64,000 bases of DNA from an uncultured Lachnospiraceae bacterium (GTDB lineage Bacteria; Bacillota; Clostridia; Lachnospirales; Lachnospiraceae), in NCBI GenBank assembly GCA_910579615.1, contig CAJTUA010000013.1:53161-117160 (forward strand), given 5' to 3'. Below are positions 1 through 9,257 of this stretch, in pieces. Each line of letters begins with the position of its first letter. Position 1 is the first letter of the stretch. The notes below the pieces were generated by a model. That model searched no databases, was not told the origin of the DNA, and saw nothing but the letters and a program-made list of their open reading frames with translations. Made by a program: the position numbers and the translations under genes.

Positions 1-1331
1 TGCGTGCTGTCCGTCAGCAGCTCCCTCCGCACCAAAAACTGCTCTTTTACCGCATCAGCCGGAGCCAGATATAAATCACCATTTTCCTTCTGGCACACCT
101 TCTGCACCACCAGGTTTCCCGCCCAGCCGGAAACATCCTGCGTAGAAGACACAGATTCCGAGCGTCTCGCCCAGCCGACCATATAGACATCCTCCCCGTC
201 CTCCACATGCTTCGCCGCATAAAAAAGCTTACCCTCCAGGCGCTTTGCCCCGGAATAAGGACCATACCTCTCATCTGCGGACGCATACCAGAGTGTATCA
301 TCCTGCGCCGAATAGGTCAGATACCATCGATTCCCCATCCGGAAAGTATCACTGCACTCCAGATTCCAGAACTCACCCACCGGATTGCTGAAAATAATCC
401 CGTCATAGGAAATATCCTGCAAATCGGCGCTCACCGTATATTTCAAAATCCTCGCCACATTGTCCTTGGATGCCGTCACGGTCAGGGTAATCTCCCCCGC
501 GTCCGGGTCATAATAAGCCTGTGGATCCCGAAAATCATTCTTCTGGTTCAGCTCAGCGGGTGGCGTAATTTCCCAACCCGCAATTTTTTCAAAAGAAGTC
601 AGGTTATCGCTTCTTGCAACCATGATTTTCTCTTTGAATTCCTCCGCCGAAGAACCACTGTGCCCAGTGTAAAAGAAATAATATTCCCCGTCCACCTTCA
701 CGACCGAACCGGTGCCAATCCACCCGTCCTGCCCGCCGCCACGCGACGCTTCAAGCACCGGCTCATCCTGCTCGGAATACGCCACAAAATCCGTCGTCGT
801 TGCCAGATAAATGGAATGGTTGTAAGAATCGCCGCCGTCCTTTAAATAGTAAATATAATACACGCCATCCTCATAATATGGCATGGTATCGCCGACATAC
901 GGTTGGGCGGTTCCATCCATGCCCGGGAGGAAAAACATGCGGTACTCATACGCCGCCTCCTGGCTTCCGGGGGTGCGCAGCTTCGAAAAATCCCTGTCAT
1001 TTTCCGGATAGCTGATTTCATCCTCCGTATCCACATCCCAGCCTGCATAAAGCGTCACTGCGCCGTTTACTTTATCCTTGCCAAAATCCCATTCCTTCGT
1101 CAGCCCAGCATCCTTGTACCACCCAAGAAAAACATAGCCATCCCGCACGGGTGTTTCCGGCTCTACTGCCTTTTTTCCGGAATTTACCGTCTGACTCGCA
1201 TAGATTCCCGCCGCCTCATAATTCCCGTTAAAAGAAACCTCACACGGCTCCCCGCCCTGCCCGCAGCCGCTCAGGAAACAAGCCACGGACAAAAACAGGG
1301 TCAGAAAACAAAAATATTTTTTATATTTCAT
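1..1331 (-). CDS. GH32-like glycoside hydrolase lipoprotein (partial)
   Basis: The 3' end lies outside the window; about 443 codons are visible. The start at 1331 has a GGTGGAGATG ribosome site. An N-terminal signal with lipobox (FLSGC) predicts a surface lipoprotein. Residues of roughly 30-100 match an InlB-type B-repeat (List_Bact_rpt), ending in the usual Gly-Trp. The remainder carries the landmarks of family GH32 fructosidases: an early Asp in VGDTMPYYEDG, an FRDP motif, and an EC motif in WNLECSD, which would be the nucleophile, transition-state stabiliser and acid/base. It should therefore cleave fructans or sucrose-like sugars at the cell surface. It ends the transporter operon, which supports a sugar-harvesting job. 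The substrate is inferred; GH43 or GH68 relatives share the fold but not this exact motif set. Confidence 0.78.
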   Translation of the reverse strand, partial: MKYKKYFCFLTLFLSVACFLSGCGQGGEPCEVSFNGNYEAAGIYASQTVNSGKKAVEPETPVRDGYVFLGWYKDAGLTKEWDFGKDKVNGAVTLYAGWDVDTEDEISYPENDRDFSKLRTPGSQEAAYEYRMFFLPGMDGTAQPYVGDTMPYYEDGVYYIYYLKDGGDSYNHSIYLATTTDFVAYSEQDEPVLEASRGGGQDGWIGTGSVVKVDGEYYFFYTGHSGSSAEEFKEKIMVARSDNLTSFEKIAGWEITPPAELNQKNDFRDPQAYYDPDAGEITLTVTASKDNVARILKYTVSADLQDISYDGIIFSNPVGEFWNLECSDTFRMGNRWYLTYSAQDDTLWYASADERYGPYSGAKRLEGKLFYAAKHVEDGEDVYMVGWARRSESVSSTQDVSGWAGNLVVQKVCQKENGDLYLAPADAVKEQFLVRRELLTDST

Positions 1332-1378
1332 ATCATCTCCACCGAAGTCCATTGATTTTTGCAAAAGTTCTTCCTCTT

Positions 1379-3208
1379 CTAATACACGCTCCTGCGGTAA
1401 ATCGTCACATCCAAAATCTCAATTGTCACATCCGGAAGTTTCGCTGTGTCCTCCGAGCCAAACTGGAACAGCATCTCGAAATCCATATCCATAATGAATG
1501 TATCTGTTGTTGTAAAGCGGAAAGTCTGTTCCTGCGTTGTCAGCTCCATCCGCTCGGAAAGCCGCGGATCCCATCCGCCAAGCGGATTCAGGAAGAACCC
1601 ACACGCCACCGGCTTATCCGCCTTCGCCGTAATTTCCACTGTATAATAACTGTCGGATTCCAGTGTCAGCGGATTTTTGGTATAGCCGCAAACCAGCTTG
1701 TTAAGCCAGTCGGTTGTGCCGCCCTGGTCAATGCGGTAAAACAGGCCGCCGCCCTGCGTCCAGATGGTTCCAACGCCCCGCTCGTTATCCTCGTCCGTCC
1801 CGTTAAAGGTGCTCCACGGATAATCCGGATTCGTCTCGTTGACGCTGCCACTGCCGTAGGCCATAAACGTATCCATCGTTTTGACTGTTTCCAGGTCGCC
1901 CTCGACTTTACCAAATACCACATCATCAATGACAATGCTGTTTGCACTCACCCCGTCCGAAGGATTACCAATCTGTAAGCGGATGACCGGGTCTGCTACG
2001 GCCTGCTCCGCCGTGAAGATGCCATTGATTTCTGTTTCCTCCCCCGCATTCACCGAAAAGCCATTAAAATGTACCCGGTTTCCATCGGCGAGGGAGGCGC
2101 TCTCCACAAGGCACTCGCCAGACTGTGCATTTGCCGCATTCACCTTAAAGCTGTAATAATATTTCTGTCCTGCCTCAACTGAGACACCAAAAAGCCCGAT
2201 ATCTGCCTTGATGCTCCATACGCCGCCCTCGGAGGGATAGGAATCAATCCTTGCTTTTGCCACGCCGTCCTCAAACACGGCATCCGCCGCCGCGCCGTCG
2301 CCCGCAGAAACCGTAAGACCTTCCCCCTGCGTAAAATCATTCGTGAAAACCAGATTTTTCGTCTCCGCACCGGAAATCTCATAAATTTCAATTTTATCAA
2401 TGGTCACGGTAAAATCCTCCGGTGTCGTATCGGACGGATTCTCGGGATTTGGTGTAATTTTTCCGAGGTTTAACATAATCTCGGCGCTATCCCCGTCGTT
2501 TGCAGAAAAATTCAGTTCAAGCGGGGTAATTTCCTGACCGATGGCCAGGTTGAACGCACCGTTAAAAGTCGCCCATTCTTCCGCATTTTCATCCCGCGCA
2601 ATCAAATGTGCATAAGTATTCTTCGTTGACTTCACCCAGATTTTTACCTTGTAATCCGCCGCCTTTAACGCCACGCCGGATTTAACCAGCTGGATATCAC
2701 CGTCACCGCCTCCCGGCGATGTGATATCAAACACATATGCCCCCTGCTTCAGCTGCCCGCTTGCGGACACACCCTCTGCCACATTTGCTTTCCATCCCCT
2801 GTCCTCAATGGTATGTTCGGTGTTAAAATCAAATTTGCGGTAAACCACGTCCTCCCCCGTCTGCTTTGTCACCGTGAGTGTCGCATACGCTTGTGTTTGC
2901 GCACCGTCCGCATCGGTAACGGAATAGGTCAGCTCATAATCACCCGCCGTTTCCGGCACGGTCTTCCCATTTTTAAAGGTAAGGCTTGGCGTTGCGTCAA
3001 TCACGATTTTGCCCGTGATATCCCCGTCCTCCGCATCCGAGGCAGCCACACCCTTTAGCGCGTCAAATTCGGAGCCTGCCTGCACTACCTGATCACCCAC
3101 CCCGGTAATTTCCGGTGCGGTGTTCTCCTTGTCGGAGGAACATGCCGCAGCAGAAAAAATCATTGCAAAAGATAAGAGCATTGCAGAAATTCTTCTTGTC
3201 CTTTTCAT
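1379..3208 (-). CDS. Carbohydrate-binding surface lipoprotein
   Basis: A 609-aa lipoprotein (lipobox SAAAC near residue 23) with no visible catalytic motif. After the signal comes a bacterial Ig-like domain (DUF5011/HYR type, about residues 35-115, with the typical GDYELTYSVTDADG stretch). Three beta-sandwich segments resembling CBM4/9-type or CBM66-type modules follow (about 125-275, 280-440 and 445-609), each beginning with an F/NDF pattern and ending in a VTID or IVIDDV strand. It sits between the solute-binding protein and the GH32-like enzyme, so it probably holds polysaccharide near both. The start has AGGAGG nine bases upstream. The ligand is not known. Confidence 0.72.
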   Translation of the reverse strand: MKRTRRISAMLLSFAMIFSAAACSSDKENTAPEITGVGDQVVQAGSEFDALKGVAASDAEDGDITGKIVIDATPSLTFKNGKTVPETAGDYELTYSVTDADGAQTQAYATLTVTKQTGEDVVYRKFDFNTEHTIEDRGWKANVAEGVSASGQLKQGAYVFDITSPGGGDGDIQLVKSGVALKAADYKVKIWVKSTKNTYAHLIARDENAEEWATFNGAFNLAIGQEITPLELNFSANDGDSAEIMLNLGKITPNPENPSDTTPEDFTVTIDKIEIYEISGAETKNLVFTNDFTQGEGLTVSAGDGAAADAVFEDGVAKARIDSYPSEGGVWSIKADIGLFGVSVEAGQKYYYSFKVNAANAQSGECLVESASLADGNRVHFNGFSVNAGEETEINGIFTAEQAVADPVIRLQIGNPSDGVSANSIVIDDVVFGKVEGDLETVKTMDTFMAYGSGSVNETNPDYPWSTFNGTDEDNERGVGTIWTQGGGLFYRIDQGGTTDWLNKLVCGYTKNPLTLESDSYYTVEITAKADKPVACGFFLNPLGGWDPRLSERMELTTQEQTFRFTTTDTFIMDMDFEMLFQFGSEDTAKLPDVTIEILDVTIYRRSVY

Positions 3209-3224
3209 AAAATAAATCCTCCTA

Positions 3225-3436
3225 TTTAAAGTTCCGCCTCTGCCCTCCCTGACCCATACACGGCAGTGAATTTTTTTTCCGTTTCACTCCAAAAAAAATT
3301 CCACTGGGGTCTGTCCGGGCAGAGGCTGTTTTTAAAGTTCCGCCTCTGCCCTCCCTGACCCATACACGGCAGTGAAATTTTTTTTCCGTTTCACTCCAAA
3401 AAAATTCCACTGGGGTCTGTCCGGGCAGAGGCTGTT
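3225..3436. repeat. Tandem duplicate of a 106-bp palindromic element
   Basis: Two nearly identical units lie head to tail at 3225-3330 and 3331-3436, differing only in the length of A/T runs. Each unit starts with GCCTCTGCCC and ends with GGGCAGAGGC, its exact reverse complement. Inside these lie further paired blocks (GACCC with GGGTC, CAGTG with CACTG, and an AATTTTTTTT run with its A-run partner). Each unit can therefore fold into one long, nearly continuous stem. They fill the gap between the solute-binding protein stop and the carbohydrate-binding lipoprotein start. Confidence 0.9.
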
Positions 3437-3438
3437 TT

Positions 3439-5115
3439 TCAATTGCTTAACCTGTCATACGCCGCCTGATAGACCTGCTGCACCGCCGGGAGGTTCACCT
3501 TGCCGTTGAGGTCATTTTGAAACGCTTCCCACTCAGAATCCGACACGCCGCCCTTTGTCAGCCACTTAATCAGGTTCGTGCGGATATAATCGTTGAGGTT
3601 CGTCTCATAATTGCTTAAGGTATTCAGCTCCTCCAAAGAGAACTGCAAATTCACACAAGGCTTTACCCCGTCCGGGACAAACGGCGTGGCATGGGCACTT
3701 AAGCGCTCCACGCGAAGCTTTGCCCGCGCCTCCATGTTAACCACATTGTTCCACGCATATTCCGAAAGATAGATAATCCCAAGCGGCGCATTCTGCAGGC
3801 GCACTTCATCCGCCGTCATATCGCCGGAAAGCTCTTTTTGCACCAACATACCGTTTGCGTCCTTCTCCTCCTCATAGACGATGCCAATCGGACCATAGTT
3901 AATCTGTGCGGAAATTTCCGGGTCGTAATATCGGTCAAAATAAGCAAGCAGCACCTCAACATTCGGGCAGTCGTTAAAAATAATCACCTCGCCCGTGCCC
4001 ACCTCCGGATTGTTGGAAACGCAGATGGTCTGGTCGCCGTTTGGTCCGATGAGCGGATTGCATACAATATAATTTTCCGGGTTGGAAACGACCGTCTCGC
4101 TCTCCCACCAGTAGAACGCGCCGTAGATTTCAAGCCCCTTGCCGTTCGCGAGGAAATTGTCCTGGGACTGTTCAAAGGAAACCTTGTCAATCAGCCCCTT
4201 CGTCACCCAATCCGCAATGAAATTCGTCGCATCGCGGAATCGGTCATCCGCCACGGTATAGGTCACTTTGCCGTTGACAGTAACCCTGTGCTCAAGATTG
4301 TCATTCAGCCCGAACATACCGTAAAGGTCGCACTGGTTCCCCTGCCAGTTGTTATAGACAAAACTCAGCGGGCGCTCGTCGTTCGCATCGCCGTTCCCGT
4401 TCATGTCGTTTTCCTTAAAATACTGTAATACCGCCTCCATCTGGGCGGAAGTAAGTGTAAGCCCGTCTTTTATATCCGACTCCGAAATGCCGCTTACCGC
4501 GCCTGCCTCAACTGCCTTTTTTGCCCATGCCTGATTCAAAAACAGCAGGTTCGGATTCTGCAAAAGCCCCATTTCCTCGATGCGCGGGAGGGAATAAATT
4601 TTGCCATCCTCCACATTTTCCAGCTGATTTTTGATGTCCGGCCGCTCCTCAAGAATCTTTGCGAAATTCGGCATGTATTCCAGATAATCACTGATTGGAA
4701 GCAGAACCTTCCTCTTTGCGTATTTAATAATTTCGCCTGCTCCCATGCCCGCATGGTAGATAGCGTCCGGGCGGTTATCCGCATTTCCTAAAATCAGGTT
4801 TTTCTGCTGGGAATAAACGGATTCGGACACGTTTTCCCATGTCACATTGACATTCGTGCTCTCAAATAAATCCTGCATGATTTTCATATCATTGTAATCC
4901 AGCGCGGAAGCGTTTTTCGAGGAATAAATGTGAAAGGAAATTTCCTGCGCCCCCTTCTCATTTAAAATCGGCGCCAACGTATCCGTCCACTGGAAGCCGT
5001 ACTCGGAAACTAACGCATCCACACCCGCGCTCTCCTTTTTCCCACTTTCCTTTCCGCATGCCGCAAGCGGGAGAATCAGCGCTGCCATTGCTAAAACAGA
5101 GATAAATTTTTTCAT
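3439..5115 (-). CDS. ABC sugar transporter solute-binding lipoprotein (LplA-like)
   Basis: A 558-aa extracellular solute-binding protein, family 1, of the large LplA/YtcQ type. The start at 5115 (MKKFISVLAM) has GGAGG upstream and directly begins a signal peptide with lipobox LAAC; the longer open frame upstream runs into the permease gene and is rejected. The body has the usual features: a helix-rich ligand lobe, a DMNGNGDANDERPLS segment resembling a calcium-type loop, and a Trp-rich cleft region (FYWWE). It delivers oligosaccharide to the two permeases encoded immediately upstream. Such importers lack a dedicated ATPase and normally share an MsmK-like one encoded elsewhere, which fits its absence here. 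Confidence 0.88.
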   Translation of the reverse strand: MKKFISVLAMAALILPLAACGKESGKKESAGVDALVSEYGFQWTDTLAPILNEKGAQEISFHIYSSKNASALDYNDMKIMQDLFESTNVNVTWENVSESVYSQQKNLILGNADNRPDAIYHAGMGAGEIIKYAKRKVLLPISDYLEYMPNFAKILEERPDIKNQLENVEDGKIYSLPRIEEMGLLQNPNLLFLNQAWAKKAVEAGAVSGISESDIKDGLTLTSAQMEAVLQYFKENDMNGNGDANDERPLSFVYNNWQGNQCDLYGMFGLNDNLEHRVTVNGKVTYTVADDRFRDATNFIADWVTKGLIDKVSFEQSQDNFLANGKGLEIYGAFYWWESETVVSNPENYIVCNPLIGPNGDQTICVSNNPEVGTGEVIIFNDCPNVEVLLAYFDRYYDPEISAQINYGPIGIVYEEEKDANGMLVQKELSGDMTADEVRLQNAPLGIIYLSEYAWNNVVNMEARAKLRVERLSAHATPFVPDGVKPCVNLQFSLEELNTLSNYETNLNDYIRTNLIKWLTKGGVSDSEWEAFQNDLNGKVNLPAVQQVYQAAYDRLSN

Positions 5116-5138
5116 ACCTGTATACCTCCAAATTTTAT

Positions 5139-6182
5139 TTACTCTTTTAATGACCCAATCATAACACCCTGTGCAAAATATTTTTGCACAAACGGGAACA
5201 GCATCAGCACCGGAAGGCTCGATACAATGACCGAGGCATATTTTAACTGGTTCGCCAGACGGTACTGCTCTAAGATTGTCTCGCCACTGCCGCCGACCGT
5301 GCTCTCCGAAGCCACCAGAATTTCCTTTAAAACCAACTGCAGCGGATATTTGTTTTCGTCCTGCAAAAAAATCATCGCGTTGAAATACCCATTCCACTGC
5401 CCTACCGCATAGTACAGCGCCATAACCGCCATTATCGCCTTCGCGAGCGGTAGCACAATCATGCCGAAGGTGTAAAAATGCCCCGCGCCGTCAATCTTCG
5501 CCGCCTCAATCAGTCCGTCCGGAATGCTCGATTCAAAAAAGGTCTTTGTCATAAACAGATTCCAGACTGAAAGGATGGACGGAAGGATGATTGCCCAGAT
5601 GGTATTGACCAGGTGCAGGCTGCTCATGACATTGTAAAACGGAATCAGCCCGCCCCCGAAAAACATCGGGATAATGAAATACACCATCCAAAGCTTTTTC
5701 CCCGGCAATGTCTTTCTGCTCAACGCCCAGCCCGCCGGGATGGTAACAATTAAGGAAAGCAGGACTGTAATCACCGTGTAGATAATGGTGTTCAGATACC
5801 CTCTCCACACATCCGTGCGCTCCATGATTTTTTCAAAACCCGTGAAGGTAAGCTGCGCGGGTGCCAGCACCACCTTTCCCGCCAGAACGGCATCCGGGTC
5901 GGAAATGGATGCGATTATGATAAAATACAGCGGGTAGAGCACAATCAGGGCGAGCAGCCCAAGGATAATGCCGTTAATCATGTAAAATACCCGGTCCCCT
6001 ACCCTGCTCTTTTTCAGGCCTTTGCCGCCCTGCGGTTTTCTGCCGGCTTTTCCTTTTGTTGGTACTGGCACACCGGCCTTTTCGACCTTATTTCCCGCAA
6101 GTACCGGCGCACTGCCTTTTTCTGTATTTTTTGCGGCTGCTGCCAGCGCATTCTTTTGTATTGTCTGACTACCTGATACCAT
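5139..6182 (-). CDS. ABC sugar permease, LplC/MalG type
   Basis: A 347-aa inner-membrane permease with six predicted helices and the EAA loop (EAAKIDGAGHFYTFGMIVLPLAKA region) that contacts the ATPase. A basic, Gly/Ala-rich cytoplasmic extension of about 65 residues precedes the first helix; this is longer than usual for the family. It pairs with the LplB-type permease 12 bp upstream and with the binding lipoprotein downstream. The ending MIGSLKE is typical of LplC/YtcP proteins. The start has GGAGG just upstream. Confidence 0.9.
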   Translation of the reverse strand: MVSGSQTIQKNALAAAAKNTEKGSAPVLAGNKVEKAGVPVPTKGKAGRKPQGGKGLKKSRVGDRVFYMINGIILGLLALIVLYPLYFIIIASISDPDAVLAGKVVLAPAQLTFTGFEKIMERTDVWRGYLNTIIYTVITVLLSLIVTIPAGWALSRKTLPGKKLWMVYFIIPMFFGGGLIPFYNVMSSLHLVNTIWAIILPSILSVWNLFMTKTFFESSIPDGLIEAAKIDGAGHFYTFGMIVLPLAKAIMAVMALYYAVGQWNGYFNAMIFLQDENKYPLQLVLKEILVASESTVGGSGETILEQYRLANQLKYASVIVSSLPVLMLFPFVQKYFAQGVMIGSLKE

Positions 6183-6194
6183 ACCGCCACCTCC

Positions 6195-7187
6195 TTACCA
6201 CAAAGAATTCTGTGAAAACTTCTTCGAGGTCTTATTCGCAATAATAAGAAGAATCACATTGATGACGGAGTTAAACAGACCAATCGCCGTCGCATATGCC
6301 TGGTCGGGAACGCCGGTCAGACCCCGCTTGTAAACGTATGTAGCAATCAGCTCACTGACTGCCAAGTTGCCGTCTGTCTGCATCAGCAGGGCTTTTTCGT
6401 AGCCCACTCCCATCAGCCCGCCGATTGACATGATTAACATTACGCTCACCATCGGCAGGATGGCAGGGAAATCAACATAGCGGATGCGCTGGAAACGGGA
6501 AGCCCCATCCATAATCGCCGCCTCGTGCTGCTGTGGGTCCACATTGGAGAGCGCCGCAATGTAAATCACCGCGCTCCACCCAAAATCCTGCCAGTTGCTT
6601 GAAAGAATGTAGAGCGGGCGGAATGCAGAGCTTTCCAGGAAATAGGAGTACCGCTCAAAGCCCAAATTGGCAGCCACATTGTTGACCAGACCGTAACGGC
6701 CAAAGAAAATCTGCAGCATACCAACTAAGACGACAAGGGAAATAAAATGTGGCGCGGTAAAAATGGTCTGGAGCCATTTTGCCCCCTTCCTTCCCTTTAA
6801 GGCATTCAGCATCAGGGCGACAAGAATCGGCAGCGGAAAACCGATGATAAATCCCATAATGCACAGGAGGAAGGTGTTCTTCATCAACGGCCAGAACTGG
6901 ACATCCGTAAAAAATCTTGTAAAATTTTTCACCCCCACCCAAATCGTCGAGTCCGAAAAAATTTTGTCCCCCGGCATAAAATCCTGAAATGCAATCAGTA
7001 TGCCGTAAATCGGCAGATAACTGAATAAAAATACAACAATTGCCGCCGGAAGAAGCATGACCAGGAACGGATAATTTTCTCGCAGGCGCTTTCGCCGTTC
7101 CTTTCCGCCCAGGCGGTTTTTCTGCCGTTTGACACTTCTTGCCCCAACACCATCCACAGGTGCCGCAAGCTTTGTTTTTGCCCTCAT
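6195..7187 (-). CDS. ABC sugar permease, LplB/MalF type
   Basis: A 330-aa membrane permease. The start is placed at 7187 because GAGGAGG lies seven bases upstream and the longer frame would cover the promoter. A short basic N-terminal stretch is followed by six helices. The EAA-type loop appears as EAAIMDGASRFQRIRYVDFPAI. The C-terminus (NKTSKKFSQNSLW) is characteristic of the LplB/YteP group. It is the first gene of the minus-strand operon (LplB, LplC, LplA, carbohydrate-binding lipoprotein, GH32-like enzyme). Confidence 0.9.
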   Translation of the reverse strand: MRAKTKLAAPVDGVGARSVKRQKNRLGGKERRKRLRENYPFLVMLLPAAIVVFLFSYLPIYGILIAFQDFMPGDKIFSDSTIWVGVKNFTRFFTDVQFWPLMKNTFLLCIMGFIIGFPLPILVALMLNALKGRKGAKWLQTIFTAPHFISLVVLVGMLQIFFGRYGLVNNVAANLGFERYSYFLESSAFRPLYILSSNWQDFGWSAVIYIAALSNVDPQQHEAAIMDGASRFQRIRYVDFPAILPMVSVMLIMSIGGLMGVGYEKALLMQTDGNLAVSELIATYVYKRGLTGVPDQAYATAIGLFNSVINVILLIIANKTSKKFSQNSLW

Positions 7188-7409
7188 TTTCAACCTCCTC
7201 ATTTTCTTATTTTGGGGGCGGTCCACGAAAATTAGTTGTAACCCCATCCGCCCCATTTTTACGCTTCCCCTCACGCTGCTGCCGCTCTTTTGGATACCGC
7301 TAATCCGCACAATATTTTTGCCAAAAGCACAAGCTTTTGTTGCGAGCGAATTCTGCAGTCCCAAATCGCAGCAGCCTTTTGGTTGATTCCTGCGCTTCGT
7401 TCTATGCCA

Positions 7410-7438
7410 AGTTTACCCCAGGCTGTGAATAGTGTCAA
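7410..7438 (-). promoter_or_regulatory. Promoter of the sugar-uptake operon
   Basis: On the minus strand a perfect -35 TTGACA (7433-7438) is separated by 17 bp from TAAACT (7410-7415), a 4/6 match to the -10 consensus. It lies about 220 bp before the LplB-type start, leaving a long leader. Confidence 0.6.
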
Positions 7439-7454
7439 TTTTTTGTAGATATTT

Positions 7455-7479
7455 TGCACAAAAATTGTGCATATGCACA
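7455..7479. promoter_or_regulatory. Overlapping palindromic operators between divergent promoters
   Basis: Two perfect palindromes overlap: TGCACAAAAATTGTGCA (7455-7471) and TGTGCATATGCACA (7466-7479). A further half-site TTGTGCA lies near 7495. They sit between the divergent promoters, just upstream of the operon -35. This is the expected place for binding by the adjacent LacI-family protein; the match of protein to site is inferred. Confidence 0.65.
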
Positions 7480-7518
7480 TTTCCGATTTTTCTCTTTGTG
7501 CATTTCATCGAAAAATAA

Positions 7519-7547
7519 TTGACATACAAGATGGGGCATTGTATAAT
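7519..7547 (+). promoter_or_regulatory. Consensus promoter of the LacI-family gene
   Basis: TTGACA at 7519-7524, a 17-bp spacer, and TATAAT at 7542-7547: a perfect sigma-A-type promoter. It shows that the open frame starting at 7467 cannot be the real gene start and supports the ATG at 7620. Confidence 0.85.
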
Positions 7548-7619
7548 TGTCACAAGTTTGAAAACAGGAAACGTCCAGAAAGGCATTTCCTTCAAAAAGC
7601 TGCAAAGGGAGACTGCGCC

Positions 7620-8636
7620 ATGAAGAAAAATGTGACAATTGAAGATATTGCCAATGCACTGAATATGTCCCGCAACACGGTCTCCAAGGCACTGAACGGC
7701 AAACATGTCCCACCAAAAACAAGGAATGCCGTAATCAATGCGGCAATCGAGATGGGCTATAAGGGTTACAAGCTTGCAGCATCCTCGGAAGGCTCGCTCG
7801 GGCAGAAGAGATTCTTAATTCTCTCCTCCAGACTGCTTATGAATATAAATTATTATATTTTTGTACTTCGCGGGATTGAGGAAGATTTAAGCAATTACGA
7901 TATCGAGCTTGTCCAGTTCAGCATTACCAATCCGGCGTCCTTTTCCAAGCTCAAACACTACCTTTCCGACAGCAAAGTGGATGGCATTATTTGCATTGAA
8001 TTTTTCGAGCCGGACTATATTGCACAGCTATTAGAACTCGGCCTTGCGATTGTTTTTCTAGATTTTCCCCTTTACAACTCGCCGTTAAAGGGGAAATACG
8101 ATATTATCCTGCCGGAGAGTCAGGATATTGTCAAGAACTTCTGTATCCAGATGATACAGCAGGAAAATTGCCGCACTTTCGGCTTTGTCGGTGACTACCT
8201 GCACTGCCGCTCCTTCTATGAGCGTTTTACCGGGATGCGGGAGGCTTTGTTCCTCTCTGGCCTTCCCGTTGATTTGCAGTATTCTATCTTGGATGACGAC
8301 TCCATGCCCTATGATTCCGAGATGCTCGCAAAAGCCATACGCACCTCTCCCGCTGTGCCGGACTGCTTTGTCGCGGCAAACGACAGCATTGCCATCAATC
8401 TGCTCACAGCGCTAAAAAGCCTGAAAATACGTGTTCCATCGAATGTAAGGGTAATCGGATTTGACAATGTTGCGGAATCAAAGCACACCACGCCGCCGCT
8501 TACTTCCGTCAATGTCAATAAAAACGCGCTCGGCAAAAAAATCATCAGCCTGCTACTTGACCGGGTAAACAACCCATCGCAGGCAAACCAGATTATCCAT
8601 GTGGCTTCCAATATAGTGATACGGGATTCCACATAA
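7620..8636 (+). CDS. LacI-family transcriptional regulator
   Basis: A 338-aa regulator. Residues 1-50 form the LacI helix-turn-helix (VTIEDIANALNMSRNTVSKALNG) followed by the hinge helix region. The remainder is a periplasmic-binding-protein-like sensor domain, ending with the family's VIGFDNVAES and PPLTSVNV patterns that normally touch the sugar ligand. The start has GGGAG upstream and follows a consensus promoter. It diverges from the sugar-uptake operon, so it most likely controls that operon through the palindromes at 7455-7479, with a fructan-derived sugar as possible inducer (inference). Confidence 0.9.
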   Translation: MKKNVTIEDIANALNMSRNTVSKALNGKHVPPKTRNAVINAAIEMGYKGYKLAASSEGSLGQKRFLILSSRLLMNINYYIFVLRGIEEDLSNYDIELVQFSITNPASFSKLKHYLSDSKVDGIICIEFFEPDYIAQLLELGLAIVFLDFPLYNSPLKGKYDIILPESQDIVKNFCIQMIQQENCRTFGFVGDYLHCRSFYERFTGMREALFLSGLPVDLQYSILDDDSMPYDSEMLAKAIRTSPAVPDCFVAANDSIAINLLTALKSLKIRVPSNVRVIGFDNVAESKHTTPPLTSVNVNKNALGKKIISLLLDRVNNPSQANQIIHVASNIVIRDST

Positions 8637-8693
8637 AATCATCCGGCATAAATCATTCCACAAGAAAACACACAGCAAACAAGGAGGATATCC

Positions 8694-9257
8694 ATGTCCA
8701 CAGAAAATATTATCCATTTAAATCACCTGCAATTTGACAACACCCGGTTCTGGGCGTATTTTCTTTCCATAAATTATCCATGCGCCGTCTTGGAGGAATC
8801 CGACTGTTCCATGCCTGATTTTGTAGGGCAGGTTCTTCCGGTTGACACGCAGTGGATTGATTGCTTCACACAATATTATGACGGGGTTTTCGAAGAAAGC
8901 GACGGGTATCTGGAGCATCCCACCACGCTGCTTGCAGACCTTTCCCCAACCGAACATTTCAAAATAGAATTCCATCCGGGCGATACCATTTTCTACATCA
9001 ACGATGAGGAAATCGGCTGTACCGGCCCGCATTGGGAATTATGGAAAATTCCTTACCAGAAAATAAAAGAAGTTTTGGTTCAAAATGATGGGGCAGTTTT
9101 ATTCCAGCTGTTGCTGCCGATGGCGGCACTAGAGCCGGATGACACCAGCCACCTGAAACCAATTTTGGAAAAACAATTCTCCGAGCTTGGCTTTACCGAA
9201 CCGGTTCTGGCACAGATGATTGACTGCCTGGTTTCGGGGCTTATAAAAACCGAGTAG
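8694..9257 (+). CDS. Unknown acidic cytoplasmic protein
   Basis: A 187-aa protein with a good ribosome site (AAGGAGGATATCC before ATG). It has no signal peptide or membrane segment and is rich in Asp, Glu, Phe and Trp. I do not recognise a family. The size, acidity and aromatic content resemble immunity proteins of polymorphic toxin systems, but no toxin gene is next to it, so this is only a resemblance. It stands alone, 58 bp after the LacI gene and convergent with the ABC ATPase that follows. Confidence 0.7.
   Translation: MSTENIIHLNHLQFDNTRFWAYFLSINYPCAVLEESDCSMPDFVGQVLPVDTQWIDCFTQYYDGVFEESDGYLEHPTTLLADLSPTEHFKIEFHPGDTIFYINDEEIGCTGPHWELWKIPYQKIKEVLVQNDGAVLFQLLLPMAALEPDDTSHLKPILEKQFSELGFTEPVLAQMIDCLVSGLIKTE

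Noticed and set aside
1352..1978. Plus-strand frame of 208 codons opposite the carbohydrate-binding lipoprotein
   Set aside because: Antisense shadow; His/Arg/Cys-rich composition and no start signals.
3225..3436. Possible CRISPR-like repeat
   Set aside because: Only two units, directly adjacent without spacers, each with long dyad symmetry; not a CRISPR array. No CRISPR array or cas gene was seen in the window.
5116..5397. N-terminal extension of the solute-binding protein
   Set aside because: It overlaps the permease gene; the signal peptide and ribosome site place the start at 5115.
7467..7619. N-terminal extension of the LacI-family protein
   Set aside because: It would span a perfect promoter (7519-7547); the ATG at 7620 begins the canonical helix-turn-helix.
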